Positions 32,516 through 43,537 of a DNA stretch of 48,132 nt are shown in pieces. Each line of letters starts with the position of its first letter. Positions within the stretch are counted from its first letter, which is position 1. A model generated the notes under the pieces. That model was given only the letters and a program-made list of their open reading frames with translations, was not told the origin of the DNA and did no database searches. Both the position numbers and the translations under genes were made by a program. This stretch comes from Cupriavidus phytohabitans (GTDB lineage Bacteria > Pseudomonadota > Gammaproteobacteria > Burkholderiales > Burkholderiaceae): NCBI RefSeq assembly GCF_000426345.1, contig NZ_AUFE01000048.1, forward strand, positions 1 through 48,132. The letters run 5' to 3'.

Positions 32516-34243
32516 TCACTCGTCCACCCACATTGCCGGCGTGATCTGGCGTGGATCGGTCATCAGTTCGATCACGGCCGGCGTGCCTGCGGCGCGGGCG
32601 CGTTCGAAGGCATCGGCAAACCCGTCGGCATGCTCCACCCGCTCGGCCCACGCGCCGCAGGCGCGCGCCATGGCGACAAAGTCCGGGTTGCGGATGCCGG
32701 TGCCGCTGACGCGCCCCGGATAGCGCTTCGCCTGGTGCATGCGGATGGTCCCGTACATGCCGTTGTTGACCAGCACGACGATCACATTGACCCCCGCCTC
32801 CGCCGCGGTCGCCAGTTCTTGCGGATACATCTGGAAGCAGCCGTCGCCGGCAAAGCAGACCACCATCCGCCGCGGCGCGCGCAGCTTGGCCGCGATGGCG
32901 GCCGGCAGGCCATAGCCCATGGCGCCACAGGTGGGGGCCAGTTCGGTGCGCGGCTGCCGGTAGGCGAAGAAGCGGTGCAGCCAGACCGTGTAGTTGCCGG
33001 CGCCGTTGCTGAGGATGGCGTCGTCCGGCAGCGTCTGGTCGAGGTACTGCATCACCTGGCACAGGTCGACGCCGCGCGCCTGCGCGTTGGGCGCCAACGG
33101 GGCCGAGAAGGCGACGTGGTCGGCGCGCGCGGCGCGGGTCCATTCCGCCCAGCGCCGTGAGGAAGACAAGGAAGGCGCCGCCAGCGCGGCCAGCATGCGC
33201 GCCCCCGGGCCGATGCCGGCCTGGATCGCCAGTTCCGCCTGGTAGACGCGTCCAAGCTCGGCGCTGTCGGCATGCACGTGCACCAGCCGCTGGCGCGGCC
33301 GCGGCGGCGTCAGTAGCTGGTAGCCATCGGTGGCAATGTCGCCCAGGCGGGTGCCGAATGCCAGGATCAGGTCGGCGTCGCGCACGCGCTGCGCCAGGCG
33401 CGGGTTCATGCCCAGGCTCAGGTGGCCGGCATAGTGCGCGTCGCGGTTGTCGAAGACGTCCTGGCGGCGGAAGGCGCAGGCCACCGGCAGGTCCCAGGCC
33501 TTGACGAAGGCGGCGAAGTCCGACGCGGCTGCGGCGCTCCAGTTGGCGCCGCCGGCAATGACCAGCGGGCGCTCGGCAGCGGCCAGCGCGGCGCGCAGCG
33601 CCTCGGCATCGTCCTGCGACGGCGCCGCCGAGACCGGCCGGTACGGCGCGGCATCGGCGCATTCGCACAGGCCGTCGAGCACGTCTTCAGGCAGCGCCAG
33701 CACCACCGGTCCGGGCCGGCCCGAGGTCGCGCACTGGAACGCCCGCGCAACCAGTTCCGGGATGCGCTCCGGATCATCGATCTGGGCCACCCACTTGGCC
33801 ATGCCCCCGAACATCGCGGTGTAGTCGACTTCCTGGAACGCCTCGCGCCCCATGTGATCGCGCGCGATCTGGCCGATGAACAGGATCATCGGCGTCGAAT
33901 CCTGCGCCGCGATATGCACGCCGATGCTGGCATGGGTGGCGCCCGGCCCGCGCGTCACGAAGCAGATGCCAGGGCGGCCGGTCAGCTTGCCGTCGGCCTC
34001 GGCCATGTTGGCGGCAGCGCCCTCGTGCTTGCAGACCACCAGCTCGATGGCGGGCTGGTCGTGCAGCGCGTCCAGCACGTCGAGGAAACTCTCGCCCGGC
34101 ACGCAGAAGACGCGGTCCGTACCGTGCAGGCGCAAGGCGTCGACCAGCGCGCGGCCGCCGGTGCGGCGCGTTGGTGCGGCAGTCCGGGCGGCATGGGTCG
34201 CTCGGGCGTCAGGCAAGGCAGTATCGGCAGGCATGGAGTTCAT
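32516..34243 (-). CDS. Thiamine-diphosphate-dependent enzyme (acetolactate synthase-like)
   Basis: The 575-residue protein has the ThDP fold in the usual order. An N-terminal Pyr domain carries the catalytic Glu in VVCKHEGAAANMAEADGKLT. A middle domain follows, then a PP domain with the cofactor motif GDGCFQMYPQELATAAEAGV ending VLVNN. It resembles IlvB/benzoylformate decarboxylase relatives, but no ilvN regulatory subunit is adjacent. A catabolic carboligase or decarboxylase on a 2-keto acid is more likely than valine synthesis. The start at 34243 is chosen; ATG 34234 is also possible. It is divergent from the LDH2-type gene. Confidence 0.88.
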   Translation of the reverse strand: MNSMPADTALPDARATHAARTAAPTRRTGGRALVDALRLHGTDRVFCVPGESFLDVLDALHDQPAIELVVCKHEGAAANMAEADGKLTGRPGICFVTRGPGATHASIGVHIAAQDSTPMILFIGQIARDHMGREAFQEVDYTAMFGGMAKWVAQIDDPERIPELVARAFQCATSGRPGPVVLALPEDVLDGLCECADAAPYRPVSAAPSQDDAEALRAALAAAERPLVIAGGANWSAAAASDFAAFVKAWDLPVACAFRRQDVFDNRDAHYAGHLSLGMNPRLAQRVRDADLILAFGTRLGDIATDGYQLLTPPRPRQRLVHVHADSAELGRVYQAELAIQAGIGPGARMLAALAAPSLSSSRRWAEWTRAARADHVAFSAPLAPNAQARGVDLCQVMQYLDQTLPDDAILSNGAGNYTVWLHRFFAYRQPRTELAPTCGAMGYGLPAAIAAKLRAPRRMVVCFAGDGCFQMYPQELATAAEAGVNVIVVLVNNGMYGTIRMHQAKRYPGRVSGTGIRNPDFVAMARACGAWAERVEHADGFADAFERARAAGTPAVIELMTDPRQITPAMWVDE

Positions 34244-34320
34244 CAAGGTTCGGGAAAGGTACGGCGCCGATTGTTGTCCCGGGCCGGCCACGTCCGCTCG
34301 CGTCTTCCTGCATGCCTGCT

Positions 34321-34335
34321 TTGCAGAAAATGCAA
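34321..34335. promoter_or_regulatory. LysR-type box TTGCAGAAAATGCAA
   Basis: This TTGCA-N5-TGCAA inverted repeat has T-N11-A symmetry (T34322 to A34334). It lies in the 197-bp divergent region between the ThDP enzyme and LDH2-type genes. The LysR gene at 36400-37350 is a plausible source of the binding protein. Confidence 0.55.
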
Positions 34336-34440
34336 GGCCGGGGTGGCCGCCGGCAGGTAGATTGCTGCCAGAATGTCCGCTCGCCCGGCCCGCGCCTTGC
34401 CATCGGGAAGGCGTTCCATCCAAGAACAAATCGAGACGAC

Positions 34441-35541
34441 ATGAGCGAACACCACATTTCCACGCCTGCCCTGCACCAATGGGTCACCGATCTCTGGCTG
34501 GCGGCCGGCTCCGGCGCGCGCGAGGCGCGCCTGACCGCGGACCACCTGGTCGGCGCCAACCTGAGCGGGCACGATTCGCACGGTGTCGGCATGATCCCCA
34601 AGTACGTGCTGTCGTGGCAGGCCGACGAACTGCAGCTGAACCGCAACGTCAGCGTGCTGCACGACGGCGGCAGCATGCTGAGCCTGGACGGCAACCGCGG
34701 CATGGGCCAGGCGGTGACCGAGGAAGCCATGGCGCTGGCGATCGGCCGGGCCAGGGAGCATGGCGTCTGCGTGATGGGACTGCGCCAGTCGCACCATCTG
34801 GGACGCGTCGGCCACTGGGCCGAGCAGGCGTGCGCGGCCGGCATGATCTCGATCCACTTCGTCAACGTGCTGTCCAGGCCCATCGTCGCCCCGCACGGCG
34901 GCAGCGAAGCGCGCTTCGGCACCAATCCCTTCACGATCGGCTTGCCGGTGGCGGGCGCGCAGCCGCTGGTGCTCGACTTTGCCACCAGCGCGATCGCGCT
35001 CGGCAAGGTGCGCGTGGCCCACAACAAGGGGATCGAGGTGCCTGCCGGCTGCCTGATCGATGCGGAAGGTGCACCGACCACGCGGCCCGAGGTGATGTTC
35101 CCCGCCGATGGCGCCGCGCAGGGCGCGCTGCAGGCGTTCGGCGAGCACAAGGGCTATGTGCTGGCGGTGATGTGCGAACTGCTGGGCGCCGCGGTGGCCG
35201 GCGGCCACACCATCCGGCCCGAGACACTGACGCACCGCCACGCGGTGTGGAACAACATGCTGGCGATCGTGTTCGACCCGCAGCGGCTCGGCACCAGCAC
35301 CAGCTTCGGCGGCGAGGTCCAGGCCTTTGCCGACTGGATCCGCTCGTCGCGGCAGCAGACCGGCCAGGCCGGCATCGCCCTGCCCGGCGAGCCCGAACGG
35401 CAACGCCGGCGCGAACGTGCCGAAGCCATCCCGGTGGACAGCGGCACGCTGGCCCAGCTTGACGACGCCGCCGCGCGCGTGCAGTCGGTCCGTGGCACTT
35501 CGCCCGGTCCGCTGTCGCGGCTCTCGCGGCTGGCGGCCTGA
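34441..35541 (+). CDS. LDH2-family malate/L-lactate-type dehydrogenase
   Basis: The 366-residue protein has the LDH2 motifs ADHLVGANLSGHDSHGVGMI, GLRQSHHLGRVGHWAEQACA and RFGTNPFTIGLPV. The family comprises NAD(P)-dependent 2-hydroxyacid or delta1-piperideine-2-carboxylate/ureidoglycolate dehydrogenases unrelated to classical LDH. Its next neighbour, 38 bp downstream, is an HpaI-type aldolase. It therefore probably oxidises or reduces a 2-hydroxy/2-keto acid in a sugar-acid pathway. ATG 34441 gives the normal length; the upstream frame lacks family sequence. Confidence 0.92.
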   Translation: MSEHHISTPALHQWVTDLWLAAGSGAREARLTADHLVGANLSGHDSHGVGMIPKYVLSWQADELQLNRNVSVLHDGGSMLSLDGNRGMGQAVTEEAMALAIGRAREHGVCVMGLRQSHHLGRVGHWAEQACAAGMISIHFVNVLSRPIVAPHGGSEARFGTNPFTIGLPVAGAQPLVLDFATSAIALGKVRVAHNKGIEVPAGCLIDAEGAPTTRPEVMFPADGAAQGALQAFGEHKGYVLAVMCELLGAAVAGGHTIRPETLTHRHAVWNNMLAIVFDPQRLGTSTSFGGEVQAFADWIRSSRQQTGQAGIALPGEPERQRRRERAEAIPVDSGTLAQLDDAAARVQSVRGTSPGPLSRLSRLAA

Positions 35542-35579
35542 GCATTACCTCACACCCCGACCCAAAGGAAGCACACCGC

Positions 35580-36380
35580 ATGCCCTCGGCTAACCATCCA
35601 CGCGCCCCCTATTCGCCCCTGCCCAACACCTTCCGTGCCGCCGTGCTTGGCCAGCAACGCCAGATCGGCTGCTGGTGCTCGCTGGCCAGCCCGTTGACCA
35701 CCGAGATCGTCGGCGTGGCCGGCTTCGACTGGCTGCTGCTCGATACCGAGCATGCCCCCAACGACCCGCTGACGCTGCTGCCGCAGCTGATGGCGCTGAA
35801 GGACAGCGTCAGCGCCCCCGTGGTGCGGCCGGCGTGGAACGACCCGATCCTGCTCAAGCGCCTGCTCGACCTGGGCTTCTACAACTTCCTGATCCCGTTC
35901 GTGGAAAGCGCCGAGCAGGCGCGCCAGGCAGTATCGGCGACCCGCTACCCGCCGCTGGGCACGCGCGGCGTGGCGATGACGCAGCGGAGCAACCGCTATG
36001 GCACCATGCCGGGCTATTTCGAGCAGATCAACGACAACCTGTGCGTGCTGGTGCAGATCGAGAGCCGGAAAGGTGTGGATGCCGCGGAGGAGATCTGCGC
36101 GGTGGAAGGCGTCGACGGCATCTTCATCGGCCCCAACGACCTGGCGGCCGCCTGCGGCCATCTCGGCAACCCCAACCACCCTGAAGTCCAGGCTGAAGTC
36201 GAGCGCATCTTCCGGGCCGCAAGGCAGGCCGGCAAGGCTGTCGGCACGCTGACGCCGGTCGAGGCCGACGCGCGCCGCTACCTGGACATGGGCGCCAGCT
36301 TCGTCGCGGTCGGGCTGGACCACGTGCTGCTGCGCCAGGCCACGCAGGCGCTGCGGGACCGCTTTGCCGACCGAGGGTAG
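35580..36380 (+). CDS. HpcH/HpaI-family 2-keto-3-deoxy acid aldolase
   Basis: The 266-residue TIM-barrel protein has the class II aldolase motifs DWLLLDTEHAPND, YPPLGTRGVAMTQRSNRYGT, VQIESRKGVDAAEEI and GIFIGPNDLAA (the metal-binding Glu and Asp). Such enzymes (GarL, HpaI) split 2-keto-3-deoxy acids into pyruvate and an aldehyde. AAAGGAAG lies upstream. It forms a two-gene unit with the LDH2-type dehydrogenase and converges on the LysR gene, 19 bp away. Confidence 0.93.
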   Translation: MPSANHPRAPYSPLPNTFRAAVLGQQRQIGCWCSLASPLTTEIVGVAGFDWLLLDTEHAPNDPLTLLPQLMALKDSVSAPVVRPAWNDPILLKRLLDLGFYNFLIPFVESAEQARQAVSATRYPPLGTRGVAMTQRSNRYGTMPGYFEQINDNLCVLVQIESRKGVDAAEEICAVEGVDGIFIGPNDLAAACGHLGNPNHPEVQAEVERIFRAARQAGKAVGTLTPVEADARRYLDMGASFVAVGLDHVLLRQATQALRDRFADRG

Positions 36381-36399
36381 CGGGCGGGGGATGCGCTGA

Positions 36400-37350
36400 T
36401 CAGACCAGCCGGGCGCCCGGCCACGCGCCCGACATCACGGTATTGCGCACCGACTGGCGCACGGTCTGCATGATGTCCCACAGCTCCGGCACCGGCGGCC
36501 GGTTGCGCGCGGTGGCCAGCGCCACCTGTCGCGTCACCACCGGCTCGACCAGCCTGGCGCAGCGCAGCCGCCCCTGCGCCACGCGGTCCGCCACCGCGGC
36601 GAACGGCAGCAGCGTGGCGCCGCAGCCATCCTCGACCAGCCGCATCGACACGGTATTCGACGCATCGCATTCCAGCGCCAGCTGCAGCGACTTGCCGGCG
36701 CGCGCCACCAGGTTTTCGGCCAGCACGCGCAGCCCGTGGCCGGTGCTGGGCAGGATCAGCGGCACCTCGTCCAGGCTGGCGCAGCGGAACGTCGGCCCGA
36801 TATGGTTCCATGACGTCGGCGTAACCAGCGTCAGGTCTTCTTCCAGCAGCACGTCGACCTTGAGCGCGCCGTGCTGGTCGGGCAGGTAGAGCAGCGCGAC
36901 ATCGACTTCGCCTTCCGCCAGCCAGGCCAGCAACGGGCTGGCCAGCCCTTCGACAAAACGCACCCGGGTCGCCGGGAAGCGCTGCCTGACGGCCGTGCCG
37001 ATGCTGGCGAACGCGGTGTTGGCGATGGTGGGCTGCGCCGCGATGATCAGCTGCGCCGGCCCCTGCGCGGCCGAGGCCCGGATCGCTTCGCGCGCCTCGG
37101 CCAGCGTGGCCGAGACCTGCCGCGCATAGCCGAGCAGGGTCTGGCCGGCCTCGGTCAGGATCATGCCGCGGCCGGTGCGATGGAACAGCCGGGTATCGAG
37201 GCTGGCTTCCAGGCGCGCGATCTGCCGGCTGACCGTGGACTGGTCGGCGCCCTGCTCCAGCGCCGCGCGCGAAATGCTGCCCGTGCCGGCCACGCAGACA
37301 AAGCAGGCCAGGTCGTCGGAATGCAGCGGTGCGGGAGCACTGGCGCTCAT
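36400..37350 (-). CDS. LysR-family regulator linked to psuG
   Basis: The 316-residue protein has a LysR HTH (DLACFVCVAGTGSISRAALE, DQSTVSRQIARLEASLDTRL) and a ligand domain resembling the CynR/NAC-like group. The start at 37350 lies two bases after the psuG stop, so the two genes are likely translated together. It could regulate the LDH2/aldolase or ThDP genes through TTGCAGAAAATGCAA at 34321, but this is inferred. Confidence 0.88.
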   Translation of the reverse strand: MSASAPAPLHSDDLACFVCVAGTGSISRAALEQGADQSTVSRQIARLEASLDTRLFHRTGRGMILTEAGQTLLGYARQVSATLAEAREAIRASAAQGPAQLIIAAQPTIANTAFASIGTAVRQRFPATRVRFVEGLASPLLAWLAEGEVDVALLYLPDQHGALKVDVLLEEDLTLVTPTSWNHIGPTFRCASLDEVPLILPSTGHGLRVLAENLVARAGKSLQLALECDASNTVSMRLVEDGCGATLLPFAAVADRVAQGRLRCARLVEPVVTRQVALATARNRPPVPELWDIMQTVRQSVRNTVMSGAWPGARLV

Positions 37351-37352
37351 GG

Positions 37353-38318
<966 letters not shown>

Positions 38319-38348
38319 CTCGGAGCGTTGGTGAACGGCCGGCACTGG

Positions 38349-38603
38349 CTAGTCGCTGCCCTTGACTGCCTTTTTCGTCGCATGCCAGCCCTGCTTTGTC
38401 GCAGAGCCGACGGCATGGCCGGCTTCCTTGGCCCCGCGGCCGACGGCATGCGCCGCATCGCGCACCGCGTGGCCGCCTTGCTTGCCCGCCGCCTTGACGT
38501 TGTGCTTGAACGCGCGCGCATCAGACGCCAGGCTTGCATAGGCCGGGACGCTGCATGCGGCCAGCAGCAGCGCTATCGTGATCGTTCTGGGGTTCATGAG
38601 CAT
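38349..38603 (-). CDS. Small exported Ala/Gly/Lys/His-rich helical protein
   Basis: The 84-residue protein has a Sec signal (IALLLAACSVPAYA). The short mature part repeats the pattern G-(H/K)-A-(V/T) within an amphipathic helix: AAGKQGGHAVRDAAHAVGRG, then AKEAGHAVGSATKQGWHATK. Its basic, His-containing repeats suggest a periplasmic helical or membrane-interacting peptide. No family or function is recognised. ATG 38603 with AGG upstream is preferred over ATG 38597. It sits just downstream of rpoD's leader region on the opposite strand. Confidence 0.7.
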   Translation of the reverse strand: MLMNPRTITIALLLAACSVPAYASLASDARAFKHNVKAAGKQGGHAVRDAAHAVGRGAKEAGHAVGSATKQGWHATKKAVKGSD

Positions 38604-39005
38604 TCGGGGGCCTTTTTCGACGCGGCAGCCAGCTGTGCCGCGTGCTTGATTTTAGCCGGGTCGCCTAAGCTATAACCGCGATCCGCCTCCGGAGCCGACA
38701 TCGATGTGCCGCATCTTGCCCTCTCATGGCTTTCTGAGCACCCGAAAAAGCGGGCCGGCGCATACCCCGCGCATACACCGATTACGCCGTTCCGGCAAGT
38801 CGACAGTACCTTCCTTACGACTGCAAGGTGCTGCGACGCACCAATGGCTGTACAATGTCGGACCCCGATTCGAAGGCCATGGCGCGCCCCTGATTTGCGG
38901 CCCCTCGCCATCGCGAACCCCCTCTTTTGCCTCGACAGCAGGACGCGATGCACGTGATCGTGCGCGCTGCCGTCGAATTGCCATTCACGAAGGAAAAAGC
39001 AGTCA
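38604..39005. other. 402-bp divergent region upstream of rpoD
   Basis: No convincing gene is seen. A possible -10 element TACAAT occurs at 38851-38856, 150 bp before rpoD, without a good -35. GAAGGAAAA at about 38988-38996 is the rpoD ribosome site. The dnaG and rpsU genes normally linked to rpoD are absent from this side. Confidence 0.45.
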
Positions 39006-40982
<1,977 letters not shown>

Positions 40983-41087
40983 TCTCCGGCCGGCCGGCGC
41001 GTACCGGGCGGCGCATGGGAAGCTGCCGTGCCGGTTCGTCGCAATGTGGCCGGCTGACACACTTGTTAGGGCAAAATCCCGGTCTGG

Positions 41088-41105
41088 GTGGCCCGACGGG
41101 GCCAC
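41088..41105 (+). promoter_or_regulatory. Hairpin just upstream of the DUF2760 ribosome site
   Basis: GTGGCCC (41088-41094) pairs with GGGCCAC (41099-41105) over loop GACG. The Shine-Dalgarno GGGAG follows directly, then TTTTT at 41112-41116. It could be an rpoD terminator, an attenuator of the chaperone operon, or a translation-control stem. Confidence 0.5.
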
Positions 41106-41117
41106 GGGAGCTTTTTC

Positions 41118-41693
41118 ATGACTGACTCGAACCTATCTTTCTTCGGCAGGGTTTCGCTTGCCGTGGGCACCTTCTTCGCCATCCTCGGCGACGGCCAGCT
41201 CGCGGCCGGCATCAAGCGGCTGCGCAGCGGCGAGAGCGCCGCGCCGGCAGCGCCGGCCCCCGTCGCCGCGCCGGTCCCGGCAGCGGCGCCCGAGGCCCCC
41301 ACGCTGAAGGAAGCCAGCCCGGTGGCGGCACTGCAGCTGCTGGGCCTGCTGCAGCGCGACGCCCGCTTCGTCGACTTCGTCGAGGAAGACATGGCCCGCT
41401 ATTCCGACGCGGAAATCGGCGCCGCCGCACGCCTGGTGCACGACGGCTGCCGCGCGGTGCTGCGCGAGCACTTCACCATCCGCCCGGTGCGCGAGGAAGC
41501 CGAAGGCAGCCGCGTGACGGTGGCCGATGGTTTCGACGCCACCGCCATCCGCCTCACCGGCAACGTGGTCGGCAGCGCGCCGTTCCACGGCAGCATCAGC
41601 CACCGCGGCTGGAAGGTCGAGGAAGTGCGCCTGCCGCGCGTGGCCGAGCGCCATGACGCCACCGTGATCGCGCCGGCCGAGGTCGAGCTATGA
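41118..41693 (+). CDS. DUF2760 protein, first gene of the Hsp70 triad
   Basis: The 191-residue protein has a hydrophobic N-terminal segment (about 8-24; RVSLAVGTFFAILGDGQLA), an Ala/Pro linker (about 33-60) and a conserved C-terminal DUF2760 domain (about 65-191; LQLLGLLQRDARFVDFVEED, GCRAVLREHFTIRPVREEAE, GSAPFHGSISHRGWKVEEVR). The N-terminus could be a membrane anchor. No function is established for the family. Its stop overlaps the next start by four bases (ATGA), so it is translated together with the Hsp70 gene, suggesting the products work as one complex. Confidence 0.88.
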   Translation: MTDSNLSFFGRVSLAVGTFFAILGDGQLAAGIKRLRSGESAAPAAPAPVAAPVPAAAPEAPTLKEASPVAALQLLGLLQRDARFVDFVEEDMARYSDAEIGAAARLVHDGCRAVLREHFTIRPVREEAEGSRVTVADGFDATAIRLTGNVVGSAPFHGSISHRGWKVEEVRLPRVAERHDATVIAPAEVEL

Positions 41694-43537
41694 GCGAAGC
41701 CCGCTACGCCATCGGTATCGACCTGGGCACCACCCACAGCGCTCTGTCCTACGTCGACCTGGCCGCCAGCGATGGCGAGAAGACCAGCCAGGACGTGCAG
41801 GCCATCGTGCAGCTGACCGCGCCGGGCGCCGTCGAAGACCTCGACCTGCTGCCCTCCTTCCTGTACCTGCCGCACGCGAGCGAGCTGTCGCCCGGCGACC
41901 TGGCGCTGCCATGGACCGCCGAGCGCGATTTCGCCGTGGGCGAGATGGCGCGCACCCGCGGCGCGGCCACGCCGATCCGGCTGGTGTCCAGCGCGAAAAG
42001 CTGGCTGTGCCACCCCGGCGTCGACCGCCGCGCGCAGATCCTGCCCGCCGACGCGCCGCCGGAAGTGTCGCGCGTGTCGCCGCTGGAAGCATCGGTGCGC
42101 TACCTGAGCCACCTGCGCGAGGCCTGGAACCAGGCCCATCCCGACGCGCCGTTCGGCGAGCAGGACATCACGGTCACGATCCCCGCATCGTTCGACCCCG
42201 CCGCACGCGAGCTGACCGCCGAAGCGGCAGCCGCGGCCGGCTATGCCCGCATGACCCTGCTGGAGGAACCGCAGGCCGCGCTGTACAGCTGGATCCAGAA
42301 AAGCGGCGGCCAGTGGCGCAAGCAGGTGAAGGTCGGCGACATCATCCTGGTCGTCGACGTCGGCGGCGGCACCACCGACCTGTCGCTGATCGCTGTGATC
42401 GAGCGCGACGGCAACCTGGAGCTGCACCGTGTCGCCGTGGGCGACCATATCCTGCTCGGCGGCGACAACATGGACCTGGCGCTGGCCCACGTGGTGGCGC
42501 GCAAGCTGGCCGCGCAAGGCACGCAGGCCGATCCGTGGCAGCTGCGCGCGCTGACCTACGCCTGCCGCGCTGCCAAGGAAACGCTGCTCACCGACCCCAC
42601 CACCGACACCGTGCCGCTGGTCGTGCCGAGCCGCGGCTCCAAGCTGATCGGCGGCTCGATCCGCACCGACCTGACCCGCGCCGAGCTGACGCAGACCATC
42701 CTGGAAGGCTTCTTCCCGCAGGTCGACGCCTCGGCACGCCCGGTCAGCCGCGCGCGCGCCGGCCTGACACAGCTAGGCCTGCCGTACGCGCAGGATGCGG
42801 CCATCACGCGCCACCTGGCCGCATTCCTGGGCCGCCAGGTAGCCGCGCTGGCCGAACTGGAAGGCTTCCAGGGCGCGCAGCCGGAAGGCGCGACCTTGCT
42901 GCATCCGACCGCGGTGCTGTTCAACGGCGGCGTGTTCAAGTCGGAACTGCTGGTCGAGCGCATCCTGCAGACCCTCAACGGCTGGCTCGCCGGCGAAAAC
43001 GCCGCACCCGCGCGGCTGCTGGGCGGCGCCGAGCTGGACCTGGCCGTGGCACGCGGCGCGGCGTACTACGGCTACGTGCGGCGCGGCAAGGGCGTGCGCA
43101 TCCGTGGCGGTACCGCGCGTTCCTACTATGTCGCGGTGGAATCGTCGATGCCGGCCGTGCCCGGGTTCGAACCGCCGATCCAGGCGCTGTGCGTGGCGCC
43201 GTTCGGCATGGAAGAAGGCACCGACGCCGCGCTGCCGCCGCAGGAATTCGGCCTGGTGGTGGGCGAGCCGGTGCATTTCCGCTTCTTCGGCTCGTCGGTG
43301 CGCCGCCAGGACCAGGTCGGCACTTTGCTCGACTTCTGGGGTCCGGAAGAACTGCAGGAGCTGGAGGAAATCCAGGCGACCCTGCCCGCCGAAGGCCGCA
43401 CCGCCGGTGAAGTCGTGCCGGTCAGGCTGCATGCGCGCGTGACCGAAGCCGGTACGCTGGAGCTGGAAGCCGTGCCGCGCGGCAACGGCGAGCGCTGGAA
43501 GGTCGAGTTCGACGTGCGCGGCAGCGCCGATGCCTGA
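41690..43537 (+). CDS. Hsp70-family (DnaK-like) protein 1 of the triad
   Basis: The 615-residue protein has an actin-type ATPase of the Hsp70 class: phosphate-1 motif GIDLGTTHSALS (9-20), phosphate-2 motif VVDVGGGTTDLSLI (about 221-234) and adenosine motif LFNGGVFKSELL (about 408-420). The region after about 450 is shorter than, and unlike, the classical DnaK substrate domain, and there is no EEVD-like tail. No DnaJ or GrpE gene is adjacent. Overlaps of four and eight bases with its neighbours show it belongs to a fixed three-gene unit. A specialised chaperone or assembly role is inferred. Confidence 0.92.
   Translation: MSEARYAIGIDLGTTHSALSYVDLAASDGEKTSQDVQAIVQLTAPGAVEDLDLLPSFLYLPHASELSPGDLALPWTAERDFAVGEMARTRGAATPIRLVSSAKSWLCHPGVDRRAQILPADAPPEVSRVSPLEASVRYLSHLREAWNQAHPDAPFGEQDITVTIPASFDPAARELTAEAAAAAGYARMTLLEEPQAALYSWIQKSGGQWRKQVKVGDIILVVDVGGGTTDLSLIAVIERDGNLELHRVAVGDHILLGGDNMDLALAHVVARKLAAQGTQADPWQLRALTYACRAAKETLLTDPTTDTVPLVVPSRGSKLIGGSIRTDLTRAELTQTILEGFFPQVDASARPVSRARAGLTQLGLPYAQDAAITRHLAAFLGRQVAALAELEGFQGAQPEGATLLHPTAVLFNGGVFKSELLVERILQTLNGWLAGENAAPARLLGGAELDLAVARGAAYYGYVRRGKGVRIRGGTARSYYVAVESSMPAVPGFEPPIQALCVAPFGMEEGTDAALPPQEFGLVVGEPVHFRFFGSSVRRQDQVGTLLDFWGPEELQELEEIQATLPAEGRTAGEVVPVRLHARVTEAGTLELEAVPRGNGERWKVEFDVRGSADA

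Noticed and set aside
32516..34243. Anabolic acetolactate synthase (ilvB/ilvI)
   Set aside because: There is no small regulatory subunit and no ilvC nearby; the neighbours are catabolic.
43158..43172. GGGTTCGAACC, like a tRNA T-loop
   Set aside because: It lies inside the first Hsp70 gene, and no acceptor or anticodon stem can be formed around it.
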